Positions 10,533-25,600 are shown, numbered from the stretch's first letter. The stretch: 64,000 bases of DNA from Hydractinia symbiolongicarpus (GCF_029227915.1 NC_079878.1:28733501-28797500), one strand, 5' to 3'. The notes: generated from the sequence alone by a model not told the origin. Made by a program: numbers and translations.

Positions 10533-13500
10533 ACTGTGGAACCAATCCTAGCCGTTATCGCGCGCTGAAAAAATAGAGACAGTTTCGAAAACTACATTTC
10601 AGTGACTTTGTAACGGTATCAGTCTGTTTGAGTTACAACGGTTGCGTCACATATTCGTTCCCACATGTATGCTGGGATATTTTTCTGATATTACTAGGTT
10701 TTATCTCTTTTAACAGTGAAACGATTGACTGTGGCACTTAATTGAACTGATTTTGGACTGTGACCTTATAAATGTCACAAATGAGACAATTGGACTCCCC
10801 GAAATAACATTCCTTCTAATTTGACATGATTGATGGAATACAACGATTAAAATGGGCGATGTGGTAGCGCTTCATTTAAAAATTTATATAAATAAGTCGT
10901 ATATACTGTGGCACCAATCCTGGCCGTTAGCACGCGCTGAAGAAATAGGAACAGTTTCAAAAGCTACATTTCATTGACTTTCTAGCGGTGTCAATCCGTT
11001 TGAGTTACAACGGTTCCGTCACATATTCGTACCAACATGTATTTAGCGATATTTTTCCGCTATTACTAGGTTGCATCGCTTTTAACAGTTAAACGATTCA
11101 CTGTGGGACTTAATTGAACTGATTTTGGACTGTGACCTTATAAATGTCACAAATGAGACAATTGGACTCCAAGAAATAACATTCCTCTTAATTTGACATG
11201 ATTGCTGGAATTCAACGATTACACTGGGCTCTGTGGTAACGCTTCATTTAAAAATTTAAATAAATAAGTCATTTTTTACTGTGGAACCACTCCTAGCCGT
11301 TATCGTGCGCTGAAAAAATAGAGACAGTTTCGAAAACTACACTTCAATGAATTTCTAACGATTTCAGTCCGTTTGAGTTACAACGCTTGCATCACATATT
11401 CGTTCCCACATGTATGCAGGGATATTTTTCTGATATTACTAGGTTTTATCGCTTTTACCAGTGAAACGATTGACTGTGGCACTTAAACGAACTGATTTTG
11501 GACTGTGACCTTATAAATGTGATAAATGAGCCAATTGGACTCCCAGAAATAACATTCATCTTAATTTGACATGATTGCTGGAATTCAACGATTACAATGG
11601 CGCTGTGGTAGCGCTTCATAAAAAAATTTAGATAAATAAGTCATATTTACTGTGGGACCAATGCTGGCCGTTAGAACGCGCTGAGTAAGTAGGAACAGTT
11701 TCAAAAACTACATTTCAGTGACCTTCTAACGGTATCAGTCCGTTTGAGTTACAACAGTTGCGTCACATATTCGTACTAACATGTATTTAGGGACATTTTT
11801 CTGATATTACTAGGTTGCATCGCTTATAACAGTGAAACGATTGACTGTGGGACTTAATTGAACTAACTTTGGAATGTGACCTGATAATTGTGATAAATGC
11901 GACAATTGGACTCCAAGAAATAACATTCTTCTCAATTTGACATGATTGCCGGAACTCAGCGAATACACTGGGTGCTGTGGATGCGCTTTATTTAAAAATT
12001 TAGATAAATAAGTCATTTTTTACTGTGTGACCAATCCTAGTCGTTATCGCGCGCTGAAGAAATAGAGACAGTTTCAAAAACTACATTTCAGTGACTTTCT
12101 AACGGTATCAGTCCGTTTGAGTTACAACGGTTGCGTCACATATTGGTACTAACATGTATTTAGGGACATTTTTCTGATATTACTAGGTTGCATCGCTTAT
12201 AACAGTGAAACGATTGACTGTGGGACTTAATTGAACTAACTTTAAAAATGTGACCTAATAATTGTGATAAATGCGACAATTGGACTCCAAGAAATAACAT
12301 TCTTCTCAATTTGACATGATTGCCGGAACTCAGCGATTACACTGGGCGCTGTGGAAGCGCTTTATTTAAAAATTTAGATAAATAAGTCATTTTTTACTGT
12401 GTGACCAATCCTAGTCGTTATCGCGCGCTGAAGAAATAGAGACAGTTTCAAAAACTACATTTCAGTGACTTTCTAACGGTATCAGTCCGTTTAAGTTACA
12501 ACGGTTGCGTCACATATTCGTACTAACATGTATTTAGGGACATTTTTCTTATATTACTACGTTCTATCGCTTTTAACAGTGAAACAATTGACTGTGGCAC
12601 TTATTGAAGGGATTTTGGACTGTGACCTTATTAATGGCACAAATGAGACAATTGGACTCCAAGAAACAACATTCCTCTTAATTTGACATGATTGCTGGAA
12701 TTCAACGATTACACTGGGCTCTGTGGTAATGCTTCATTTAAAAATTTAAATAAATAAGTCATTTTTTACTGTGGCACCAATCCTAGCCGTTATCGCGCGC
12801 TGAAAAAATAGAGACAGTTTCAAAAACTACACTTCAATGAATTTCTAACGGTTTCAGTCCGTTTGAGTTACAACGCTTGCATCACATATTCGTTCCCACA
12901 TGTATGCAGGGATATTTTTCTGATATTACTAGGTTTTATCGCTTTTAACAGTGAAACGGTTGACTGTGGCACTTAAACGAACTGATTTTGGACTGTGACC
13001 TTATAAATGTGATAAATGAGCCAATTGGACTCCCAGAAATAACATTCATCTTAATTTGACATGATTGCTGGAATTCAACGATTACAATGGCGCTGTGGTA
13101 GCGCTTCATAAAAAAATTTAGATAAATAAGTCATATTTACTGTGGGACCAATGCTGGCCGTTAGAACGCGCTGAGTAAGTAGGAACAGTTTCAAAAACTA
13201 CATTTCAGTGACCTTCTAACGGTATCAGTCCGTTTGAGTTACAACAGTTGCGTCACATATTCGTACTAACATGTATTTAGGGACATTTTTCTGATATTAC
13301 TAGGTTGCATCGCTTATAACAGTGAAACGATTGACTGTGGGACTTAATTGAACTAACTTTGGAATGTGACCTGATAATTGTGATAAATGCGACAATTGGA
13401 CTCCAAGAAATAACATTCTTCTCAATTTGACATGATTGCCGGAACTCAGCGATTACACTGGGCGCTGTGGAAGCGCTTTATTTAAAAATTTAGATAAATA

Positions 13501-15731
13501 AGTCATTTTTTACTGTGTGACCAATCCTAGTCGTTATCGCGCGCTGAAGAAATAGAGACAGTTTCAAAAACTACATTTCAGTGACTTTCTAACGGTATCA
13601 GTCCGTTTAAGTTACAACGGTTGCGTCACATATTCGTACTAACATGTATTTAGGGACATTTTTCTTATATTACTACGTTCTATCGCTTTTAACAGTGAAA
13701 CAATTGACTGTGGCACTTATTGAAGGGATTTTGGACTGTGACCTTATTAATGGCACAAATGAGACAATTGGACTCCAAGAAACAACATTCCTCTTAATTT
13801 GACATGATTGCTGGAATTCAACGATTACACTGGGCTCTGTGGTAACGCTTCATTTAAAAATTTAAATAAATAAGTCATTTTTTACTGTGGCACCAATCCT
13901 AGCCGTTATCGCGCGCTGAAAAAATAGAGACAGTTTCAAAAACTACACTTCAATGAATTTCTAACGGTTTCAGTCCGTTTGAGTTACAACGCTTGCATCA
14001 CATATTCGTTCCCACATGTATGCAGGGATATTTTTCTGATATTACTAGGTTTTATCGCTTTTAACAGTGAAACGGTTGACTGTGGCACTTAAACGAACTG
14101 ATTTTGGACTGTGACCTTATAAATGTGATAAATGAGCCAATTGGACTCCCAGAAATAACATTCATCTTAATTTGACATGATTGCTGGAATTCAACGATTA
14201 CAATGGCGCTGTGGTAGCGCTTCATAAAAAAAATTAGATAAATAAGTCATATTTACTGTGGGACCAATGCTGGCCGTTAGAACGCGCTGAGTAAGTAGGA
14301 ACAGTTTCAAAAACTACATTTCAGTGACCTTCTAACGGTATCAGTCCGTTTGAGTTACAACAGTTGCGTCACATATTCGTACTAACATGTATTTAGGGAC
14401 ATTTTTCTGATATTACTAGGTTGCATCGCTTATAACAGTGAAACGATTGACTGTGGGACTTAATTGAACTAACTTTGGAATGTGACCTGATAATTGTGAT
14501 AAATGCGACAATTGGACTCCAAGAAATAACATTCTTCTCAATTTGACATGATTGCCGGAACTCAGCGATTACACTGGGCGCTGTGGTAGCGCTATATTTA
14601 AAAATTTAGATAAATAAGTCATTTTTTACTGTGTGACCAATCCTAGTCGTTATCGCGCGCTGAAAAAATAGAGACAGTTTCAAAAACTACATTTCAGTGA
14701 CTTTCTAACGGTATCAGTCCGTTTGAGTTGCAACGGTTGCGTCACATATTCGTACTAACATGTATTTAGGGACATTTTCTTATATTACTACGTTCTATCG
14801 CTTTTAACAGTGAAACAATTGACTGTGGCACTTAATTGAAGGGATTTTGGACTGTAAACTTATTAATGGCACAAATGAGACAATTGGACTCCAAGAAATA
14901 ACATTCCTCTTAATTTGACATGATTGCTGGAATTCAACGATTACACTGGGCTCTGTGGTAACGCTTCATTTAAAAATATAAATGAATAAGTCATTTTTTA
15001 CTGTGGAACCAATCCCAGCCGTTATCGCGCGCTGAAAAAAAAGAGACAGTTTCGAAAACTACACTTCAATGAATTTCTAACGGTTTCAGTCCGTTTGAGT
15101 TACAACGCTTGCATCACATATTCGTTCCCACATGTATGCAGGGATATTTTTCTGATATTACTAGGTTGTATTGCTTTTAACAGTGAAACGATTGACTGTG
15201 GCACTTAATTGAACTGATTTTGGACTGTGACCTTATAAATGTCACAAATGAGACAATTGGACTCCCCGAAATAACATTCCTTCCAATTTGACATGATTGC
15301 TGGAATTCAACGATTAAAATGGGCACTGTGGTAGCGCTTCTTTTAAAAATTTATATAAATAAGTCGTATTTACTGTGGCACCTATCCTGGCCGTTAGCAC
15401 GCGCTGAAGAAATAGGAACAGTTTCAAAAGCTACATTTCATTGACTTTCTAGCGGTGTCAATCCGTTTGAGTTAAAACTGTTGTGTCACATATTCGTACT
15501 AACATGTATTTAGGGACATTTTTCTTATAATTGCTTTTAACAGTGAAACAATTGACTGTGGCACTTAATTGAACTGATTTTGGACTGTGACCTTATAAAT
15601 GTCACAAATGAGACAATTGGACTCCCCGAAATAACATTCCTTCTAATTTGACATGATTGCTGGAATTCAACGATTACAATGGGCGCTGTGGTAGCGCTTC
15701 ATTCAAAAATTTATATAAATAAGTCGTATTT
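10160..15731. repeat. 15-monomer super-repeat, copy 1 (5,572 bp)
   Basis: The start is defined by the variant TTCCGTCATATATTC at about 10269, which recurs at 15841, 16586 and 22172. Inside, monomers tagged GCTGGCCGTTAGAACG lie near 11641, 13131 and 14247, and monomers tagged GAAGGGATTTTGG near 12606, 13724 and 14838. This copy has an internal three-monomer (1,116-bp) duplication that copy 2 lacks, and a small deletion near 15526 where TTCTTATA runs straight into ATTGCTTTT. It aligns to copy 2 at shifts of 6,317 bp on the left and about 5,202 bp on the right. Confidence 0.75.
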
Positions 15732-16476
15732 ACTGTGGCACCTATCCTGGCCGTTAGCACGCGCTGAAGAAATAGGAACAGTTTCAAAAGCTACATTTCA
15801 TTGACTTTCTAGCGGTGTCAATCCGTTTGAGTTACAACGGTTCCGTCATATATTCGTACCAACATGTATTTAGCGATATTTTTCCGCTATTACTAAGTTG
15901 TATCGCTGTTAACAGTGAAACGATTGACTGTGGGACTTAATTAAACTGACTCTGGACTGTGACCTTTTAAATGTGATGAGTGAGCCATCTGGACTCCAAG
16001 AAATAACATTCTTCTTAGTTGGGCTTGATTCCCGGAACTCAGCGATTACACTGGGCTCTGTGGTAACGCTTCATATAAAAATTTAAATGAACAAGTCATT
16101 TTTTACTGTGGAACCAATTCTAGCCGTTATCGCGCGCTGAAAAAATAGAGACAGTTTCGAAAACTACATTTCAGTGACTTTGTAACGGTATCAGTCTGTT
16201 TGAGTTACAACGGTTGCGTCACATATTCGTTCCCACATGTATGCTGGGATATTTTTCTGATATTACTAGGTTTTATCTCTTTTAACAGTGAAACGATTGA
16301 CTGTGGCACTTAATTGAACTGATTTTGGACTGTGACCTTATAAATGTCACAAATGAGACAATTGGACTCCCCGAAATAACATTCCTTCTAATTTGACATG
16401 ATTGCTGGAATTCAACGATTACAATGGGCGCTGTGGTAGCGCTTCATTCAAAAATTTATATAAATAAGTCGTATTT
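15732..16476. repeat. Extra two-monomer duplicate (745 bp) between super-repeat copies
   Basis: This segment matches the next 745 bp (16477-17221) nearly base for base, including TTCCGTCATATATTC, the GAACAAGTC tail and GGAACCAATTCTAGCC. The matching stretch in super-repeat copy 1 reads AATCCTAGCC, so the T variant is shared only by the two adjacent copies. That indicates a local, more recent dimer duplication. Confidence 0.75.
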
Positions 16477-19400
16477 ACTGTGGCACCTATCCTGGCCGTT
16501 AGCACGCGCTGAAGAAATAGGAACAGTTTCAAAAGCTACATTTCATTGACTTTCTAGCGGTGTCAATCCGTTTGAGTTACAACGGTTCCGTCATATATTC
16601 GTACCAACATGTATTTAGCGATATTTTTCCGCTATTACTAAGTTGTATCGCTGTTAACAGTGAAACGATTGACTGTGGGACTTAATTAAACTGACTCTGG
16701 ACTGTGACCTTTTAAATGTGATGAGTGAGCCATCTGGACTCCAAGAAATAACATTCTTCTTAGTTGGGCTTGATTCCCGGAACTCAGCGATTACACTGGG
16801 CTCTGTGGTAACGCTTCATATAAAAATTTAAATGAACAAGTCATTTTTTACTGTGGAACCAATTCTAGCCGTTATCGCGCGCTGAAAAAATAGAGACAGT
16901 TTCGAAAACTACATTTCAGTGACTTTGTAACGGTATCAGTCTGTTTGAGTTACAACGGTTGCGTCACATATTCGTTCCCACATGTATGCTGGGATATTTT
17001 TCTGATATTACTAGGTTTTATCTCTTTTAACAGTGAAACGATTGACTGTGGCACTTAATTGAACTGATTTTGGACTGTGACCTTATAAATGTCACAAATG
17101 AGACAATTGGACTCCCCGAAATAACATTCCTTCTAATTTGACATGATTGATGGAATACAACGATTAAAATGGGCGCTGTGGTAGCGCTTCATTTAAAAAT
17201 TTATATAAATAAGTCGTATATACTGTGGCACCAATCCTGGCCGTTAGCACGCGCTGAAGAAATAGGAACAGTTTCAAAAGCTACATTTCATTGACTTTCT
17301 AGCGGTGTCAATCCGTTTGAGTTACAACGGTTCCGTCACATATTCGTACCAACATGTATTTAGCGATATTTTTCCGCTATTACTAGGTTGCATCGCTTTT
17401 AACAGTTAAACGATTCACTGTGGGACTTAATTGAACTGATTTTGGACTGTGACCTTATAAATGTCACAAATGAGACAATTGGACTCCAAGAAATAACATT
17501 CCTCTTAATTTGACATGATTGCTGGAATTCAACGATTACACTGGGCTCTGTGGTAACGCTTCATTTAAAAATTTAAATAAATAAGTCATTTTTTACTGTG
17601 GAACCACTCCTAGCCGTTATCGTGCTCTGAAAAAATAGAGACAGTTTCGAAAACTACACTTCAATGAATTTCTAACGGTTTCAGTCCGTTTGAGTTACAA
17701 CGCTTGCATCACATATTCGTTCCCACATGTATGCAGGGATATTTTTCTGATATTACTAGGTTTTATCGCTTTTACCAGTGAAACGATTGACTGTGGCACT
17801 TAAACGAACTGATTTTGGACTGTGACCTTATAAATGTGATAAATGAGCCAATTGGACTCCCAGAAATAACATTCCTCTTAATTTGACATGATTGCTGGAA
17901 TTCAACGATTACAATGTCGCTGTGGTAGCGCTTCATAAAAAAATTGAGATAAATAAGTCATATTTACTGTGGGACCAATGCTGGCCGTTAGAACGCGCTG
18001 AGTAAGTAGGAACAGTTTCAAAAACTACATTTCAGTGTCTTTCTAACGGTATCTGTCCGTTTGAGTTACAACAGTTGCGTCACATATTCGTACTAACATG
18101 TATTTAGGGACATTTTTCTGATATTACTAGGTTGCATCGCTTATAACAGTGAAACGATTGACTGTGGGACTTAATTGAACTAATTTTGAAAATGTGACCT
18201 GATAATTGTGATAAATGCGACAATTGGACTCCAAGAAATAACATTCTTCTCAATTTGACATGATTGTCGGAACTCAGCGAATACACTGGGCGCTGTGGAT
18301 GCGCTTTATTTAAAAATTTAGATAAATAAGTCATTTTTTACTGTGTGACCAATCCTAGTCGTTATCGCGCGCTGAAGAAATAGAGACAGTTTCAAAAACT
18401 ACATTTCAGTGACTTTCTAACGGTATCAGTCCGTTTGAGTTACAACGGTTGCGTCACATATTCGTACTAACATGTATTTAGGGACATTTTTCTGATATTA
18501 CTAGGTTGCATCGCTTATAACAGTGAAACGATTGACTGTGGGACTTAATTGAACTAACTTTAAAAATGTGACCTAATAATTGTGATAAATGCGACAATTG
18601 GACTCCAAGAAATAACATTCTTCTCAATTTGACATGATTGCCGGAACTCAGCGATTACACTGGGCGCTGTGGAAGCGCTTTATTTAAAAATTTAGATAAA
18701 TAAGTCATTTTTTACTGTGTGACCAATCCTAGTCGTTATCGCGCGCTGAAGAAATAGAGACAGTTTCAAAAACTACACTTCAGTGACTTTCTAACGGTAT
18801 CAGTCCGTTTAAGTTACAACGGTTGCGTCACATATTCGTACTAACATGTATTTAGGGACATTTTTCTTATATTACTACGTTCTATCGCTTTTAACAGTGA
18901 AACAATTGACTGTGGCACTTATTGAAGGGATTTTGGACTGTGACCTTATTAATGGCACAAATGAGACAATTGGACTCCAAGAAACAACATTCCTCTTAAT
19001 TTGACATGATTGCTGGAATTCAACGATTACACTGGGCTCTGTGGTAACGCTTCATTTAAAAATTTAAATAAATAAGTCATTTTTTACTGTGGCACCAATC
19101 CTAGCCGTTATCGCGCGCTGAAAAAATAGAGACAGTTTCAAAAACTACACTTCAATGAATTTCTAACGGTTTCAGTCCGTTTGAGTTACAACGCTTGCAT
19201 CACATATTCGTTCCCACATGTATGCAGGGATATTTTTCTGATATTACTAGGTTTTATCGCTTTTAACAGTGAAACGGTTGACTGTGGCACTTAAACGAAC
19301 TGATTTTGGACTGTGACCTTTTAAATGTGATAAATGAGCCAATTGGACTCCCAGAAATAACATTCATCTTAATTTGACATGATTGCTGGAATTCAACGAT

Positions 19401-22062
19401 TACAATGGCGCTGTGGTAGCGCTTCATAAAAAAATTTAGATAAATAAGTCATATTTACTGTGGGACCAATGCTGGCCGTTAGAACGCGCTGAGTAAGTAG
19501 GAACAGTTTCAAAAACTACATTTCAGTGACCTTCTAACGGTATCAGTCCGTTTGAGTTACAACAGTTGCGTCACATATTCGTACTAACATGTATTTAGGG
19601 ACATTTTTCTGATATTACTAGGTTGCATCGCTTATAACAGTGAAACGATTGACTGTGGGACTTAATTGAACTAACTTTGGAATGTGACCTGATAATTGTG
19701 ATAAATGCGACAATTGGACTCCAAGAAATAACATTCTTCTCAATTTGACATGATTGCCGGAACTCAGCGATTACACTGGGCGCTGTGGTAGCGCTATATT
19801 TAAAAATTTAGATAAATAAGTCATTTTTTACTGTGTGACCAATCCTAGTCGTTATCGCGCGCTGAAGAAATAGAGACAGTTTCAAAAACTACATTTCAGT
19901 GACTTTCTAACGGTATCAGTCCGTTTGAGTTGCAACGGTTGCGTCACATATTCGTACTAACATGTATTTAGGGACATTTTCTTATATTACTACGTTCTAT
20001 CGCTTTTAACAGTGAAACAATTGACTGTGGCACTTAATTGAAGGGATTTTGGACTGTGACCTTATTAATGGCACAAATGAGACAATTGGACTCCAAGAAA
20101 TAACATTCCTCTTAATTTGACATGATTGCTGGAATTCAACGATTACACTGGGCTCTGTGGTAACGCTTCATTTAAAAATATAAATGAATAAGTCATTTTT
20201 TACTGTGGAATCAATCCCAGCCGTTATCGCGCGCTGAAAAAAAAGAGACAGTTTCGAAAACTACACTTCAATGAATTTCTAACGGTTTCAGTCCGTTTGA
20301 GTTACAACGCTTGCATCACATATTCGTTCCCACATGTATGCAGGGATATTTTTCTGATATTACTAGGTTGTATTGCTTTTAACAGTGAAACGATTGACTG
20401 TGGCACTTAATTGAACTGATTTTGGACTGTGACCTTATAAATGTCACAAATGAGACAATTGGACTCCCCGAAATAACATTCCTTCCAATTTGACATGATT
20501 GCTGGAATTCAACGATTAAAATGGGCACTGTGGTAGCGCTTCTTTTAAAAATTTATATAAATAAGTCGTATTTACTGTGGCACCTATCCTGGCCGTTAGC
20601 ACGCGCTGAAGAAATAGGAACAGTTTCAAAAGCTACATTTCATTGACTTTCTAGCGGTGTCAATCCGTTTGAGTTACAACGGTTCCGTCACATATTCGTA
20701 CCAACATGTATTTAGCGATATTTTTCGGCGATTACTAGGTTGTATCGCTTTTAACAGTTAAACGATTGACTGTGGGAATTAATTGAACTGATTTTGGACT
20801 GTGACCTTATAAATGTGATAAGTGAGACAATTGGACTCCAAGAAATAACATTCTTCTTAATTTGACATTATTGCTGGAAATCAGCGATTGCACTGGGCGC
20901 AGTGGTAGCGCTTTTTTATCAAATAAGATAAATAAGTCATTTATTACTGTGGGACCAATCCTAGCCGTTACCTCGCGCTGAAGAAATAGAGACAGTTTCA
21001 AAAACTACATTTCATTGACTTTCAAACGGTGTCATTCCGTTTGAGTTACAACGGTTGTGTCACACATTCGCACGAAAATTTGTTTAGTGATTTTTTTCCG
21101 ATATTACTAAGTTGTATCGCTGTTAACAGCGAAACGATTGACTGTGGGACTTAATTAAACTGACTCTGGACTGTGACCTTTTAAATGTGATGAGTGATCC
21201 ATCTGGACTCCAAGAAATAACATTCTTCTTAGTTGGGCTTGATTCCCGGAACTCACCGATTACACTGGGCTCTGTGGTAACGCTTCATTTAAAAATTTAA
21301 ATAAATAAGTCATTTTTTACTGTGGAACCAATCCTAGCCGTTATCGCGCGCTGAAAAAATAGAGACAGTTTCGAAAACTACACTTCAATGAATTTCTAAC
21401 GGTATCAGTCCGTTTGAGTTACAACGCTTGCATCACATATTCGTTCCCACATGTATGCTGGGATATTTTTCTGATATTACTAGGTTGCATCGCTTATAAC
21501 AGTGAAACGATTGACTGTGGGACTTAATTGAACTAACTTTGGAATGTGACCTGATAATTGTGATAAATGCGACAATTGGACTCCAAGAAATAACATTCTT
21601 CTCAATTTTACATGATTGCTGGAATTCAACGATTACAATGGGAGCTGTGGTAGCGCTTCATTCAAAAATTTATATAAATAAGTCGTATTTACTGTGGCAC
21701 CTATCCTGGCCGTTAGCACGCGCTGAAGAAATAGAAACAGTTTCAAAAGCTACATTTCATTGACTTTCTAGCGGTGTCAATCTGTTTGAGTTAAAACTGT
21801 TGCGTCACATATTCGTACTAACATGTATTTAGGGACATTTTTCTTATATTACTAGGTTGTATTGCTTTTAACAGTGAAACAATTGACTGTGGCACTTAAT
21901 TGAACTGATTTTGGACTGTGACCTTATAAATGTCACAAATGAGACAATTGGACTCCCCGAAATAACATTCCTTCTAATTTGACATGATTGCTGGAATTCA
22001 ACGATTACAATGGGCGCTGTGGTAGCGCTTCATTCAAAAATTTATATAAATAAGTCGTATTT
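16477..22062. repeat. 15-monomer super-repeat, copy 2 (5,586 bp)
   Basis: It begins with the same diagnostic monomer as 10160 and runs to the next instance at 22063. Type a tags lie near 17958 and 19449. Unlike copy 1, its right part (about 20680-21480) carries type d and e monomers like those at 8040-8830. It then has a hybrid monomer near 21481-21660 that joins sequence like 9340 to sequence like 9710. The only plus-strand open frame of note in the array, at 21539-21763, spans this hybrid and is not a gene. Confidence 0.75.
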
Positions 22063-25000
22063 ACTGTGGCACCTATCCTGGCCGTTCGCACGCGCTGAAG
22101 AAATAGGAACAGTTTCAAAAGCTACATTTCATTGACTTTCTAGCGGTGTCAATCCGTTTGAGTTACAACGGTTCCGTCATATATTCGTACCAACATGTAT
22201 TTAGCGATATTTTTCCGCTATTACTAAGTTGTATCGCTGTTAACAGTGAAACGATTGACTGTGGGACTTAATTAAACTGACTCTGGACTGTGACCTTTTA
22301 GATGTGATGAGTGAGCCATCTGGACTCCAAGAAATAACATTCTTCTTAGTTGGGCTTGATTCCCGGAACTCAGCGATTACACTGGGCTCTGTGGTAACGC
22401 TTCATATAAAAATTTAAATGAACAAGTCATTTTTTACTGTGGAACCAATCCTAGCCGTTATCGCGCGCTGAAAAAATAGAGATAGTTTCGAAAACTACAT
22501 TTCAGTGACTTTGTAACGGTATCAGTCTGTTTGAGTTACAACGGTTGCGTCACATATTTGTTCCCACATGTATGCTGGGATATTTTTCTGATATTACTAG
22601 GTTTTATCTCTTTTAACAGTGAAACGATTGACTGTGGCACTTAATTGAACTGATTTTGGACTGTGACCTTATAAATGTCACAAATGAGACAATTGGACTC
22701 CCCGAAATAACATTCCTTCTAATTTGACATGATTGCTGGAATTCAACGATTAAAATTGGCGCTGTGGTAGCGCTTCATTTAAAAATTTATATAAATAAGT
22801 CGTATTTACTGTGGCACCAATCCTGGCCGTTAGCACGCGCTGAAGAAATAGGAACAGTTTCAAAAGCTACATTTCATTGACTTTCTAGCAGTGTCAATCC
22901 GTTTGAGTTACAACGGTTCCGTCACATATTCGTACCAACATGTATTTAGCGATATTTTTCCGCTATTACTAGGTTGCATCGCTTTTAACAGTTAAACGAT
23001 TCACTGTGGGACTTAATTGAACTGATTTTGGACTGTGACCTTATAAATGTCACAAATGAGACAATTGGACTCCAAGAAATAATATTCCTCTTAATTTGAC
23101 ATGATTGCTGGAATTCAACGTTTACACTGGGCTCTGTGGTAACGCTTCATTTAAAAATTTAAATAAATAAGTCATTTTTTACTGTGGAACCAATCCTAGC
23201 CGTTATTGTGCGCTGAAAAAATAGAGACAGTTTCGAAAACTACACTTCAATGAATTTCTAACGGTTTCAGTCCGTTTGAGTTACAACGCTTGCATCACAT
23301 ATTCGTTCCCACATGTATGCAGGGATATTTTTCTGATATTACTAGGTTTTATCGCTTTTACCAGTGAAACGATTGACTGTGGCACTTAAACGAACTGATT
23401 TTGGACTGTGACCTTATAAATGTGATAAATGAGCCAATTGGACTCCCAGAAATAACATTCCTCTTAATTTGACATGATTGCTGGAATTCAACGATTACAA
23501 TGGCGCTGTGGTAGCGCTTCATAAAAAAATTTAGATAAATAAGTCATATTTACTGTTGGACCAATGCTGGCCGTTAGAACGCGCTGAGTAAGTAGGAACA
23601 ATTTCAAAAACTACATTTCAGTGACTTTCTAACGGTATCAGTCCGTTTGAGTTACAACAGTTGCGTCACATAGTCGTACTAACATGTATTTAGGGACATT
23701 TTTCTGATATTACTAGGTTGCATCGCTTATAACAGTGAAACGATTGACTGTGGGACTTAATTGAACTAACTTTGAAAATGTGACCTGATAATTGTGATAA
23801 ATGCGACAATTGGACTCCAAGAAATAACATTCTTCTCAATTTGACATGATTGCCGGAACTCAGCGATTACACTGGGCGCTGTGGAAGCGCTTTATTTAAA
23901 AATTTAGATAAATAAGTCATTTTTTACTGTGTGACCAATCCTAGTCGTTATCGCGCGCTGAAGAAATAGAGACAGTTTCAAAAACTACATTTCAGTGACT
24001 TTCTAACGGTATCAGTCCGTTTGAGTTACAACGGTTGCGTCACATATTCGTACTAACATGTATTTAGGGACATTTTTCTTATATTACTACGTTCTATCGC
24101 TTTTAACAGTGAAACAATTGACTGTGGCACTTAATTGAAGGGATTTTGGACTGTGACCTTATTAATTGCACAAATGAGACAATTGGACTCCAAGAAATAA
24201 CATTCCTCTTAATTTGACATGATTGCTGGAATTCAACGATTACACTGGGCTCTGTGGTAACGCTTCATTTAAAAATATAAATGAATAAGTCATTTTTTAC
24301 TGTGGAACCAATCCCAGCCGTTATCGCGCGCTGAAAAAAAAGAGACAGTTTCGGAAACTACACTTCAATGAATTTCTAACGGTTTCAGTCCGTTTGAGTT
24401 ACAACGCTTGCATCACATATCCGTTCCCACATGTATGCAGGGATATTTTTCTGATATTACTAGGTTGTATTGCTTTTAACAGTGAAACGATTGACTGTGG
24501 CACTTAATTGAACTGATTTTGGACTGTGACCTTATAAATGTCACAAATGAGACAATTGGACTCCCCGAAATAACATTCCTTCCAGTTTGACATGATTGCT
24601 GGAATTCAACGATTAAAATGGGCACTGTGGTAGCGCTACATTTAAAAATTTATATAAATAAGTCGTATTTACTGTGGCACCTATCCTGGCCGTTAGCACG
24701 CGCTGAAGAAATAGGAACAGTTTCAAAAGCTACATTTCATTGACTTTCTAGCGGTGTCAATCCGTTTGAGTTACACGGTTCCGTCACATATTCGTACCAA
24801 CATGTATTTAGCGATATTTTTCGGCTATTACTAGGTTGTATCGCTTTTAACAGTTAAACGATTGACTGTGGGACTTAATTGAACTGATTTTGGACTGTGA
24901 CCTTATAAATGTGATAAGTGAGACAATTGGACTCCAAGAAATAACATTCTTCTTAATTTGACATTATTGCTGGAAATCAGCTATTGCACTGGGCGCAGTG

Positions 25001-25600
25001 GTAGCGCTTTTTTATCAATTAAGATAAATAGGTCATTTAATACTGTGGGACCAATCCTAGCCGTTACCTCGCGCTGAAGAAATAGAGACAGTTTAAAAAA
25101 CTACATTTCATTGACTTTCTAACGGTGTCATTCCGTTTGAGTTACAACGGTTGTGTCACACATTCGCACGAAAATTTATTTAGTGATTTTTTTCCGATAT
25201 TACTAAGTTGTATCGCTGTTAACAGTGAAACGATTGACTGTGGGACTTAATTAAACTGACTCTGGACTGTGACCTTTTAAATGTGATGAGTGAGCCATCT
25301 GGACTCAAAGAAATAACATTCTTCTTAGTTGGGCTTGATTCCCGGAACTCAGCGTTTACACTGGGCTCTGTGGTAACGCTTCATTTAAAAATTTAAATAA
25401 ATAAGTCATTTTTTACTGTGGAACCAATCCTAGCCGTTATCGCGCGCTGAAAAAATAGAGACGGTTTCGAAAACTACACTTCAATGAATTTCTAACGGTT
25501 TCAGTCCGTTTGAGTTACAACGCTTGCATCACATATTCGTTCCCACATGTATGCAGGGATATTTTTCTGATATTACTAGGTTTTATCGCTTTTAACAGTG
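22063..25600. repeat. 15-monomer super-repeat, copy 3 (shortened)
   Basis: It matches copy 2 at a shift of 5,586 bp up to about 23550. The shift then drops to 5,212 bp near 23881, and to about 4,097 bp from 24271 to about 25600. Copy 3 has therefore lost roughly four monomers (about 1.49 kb) in two steps relative to copy 2. Shared markers include the AAATGAACAAGTC tail at 22415, the GCACTGTGG variant near 24620 and type d and e monomers at 25042 and 25415. Past about 25600 the two diverge. Confidence 0.7.

Noticed and set aside
21539-21763. 74-codon plus-strand open frame
   Set aside because: It arises from a hybrid satellite monomer, and sister monomers have stops in this frame.
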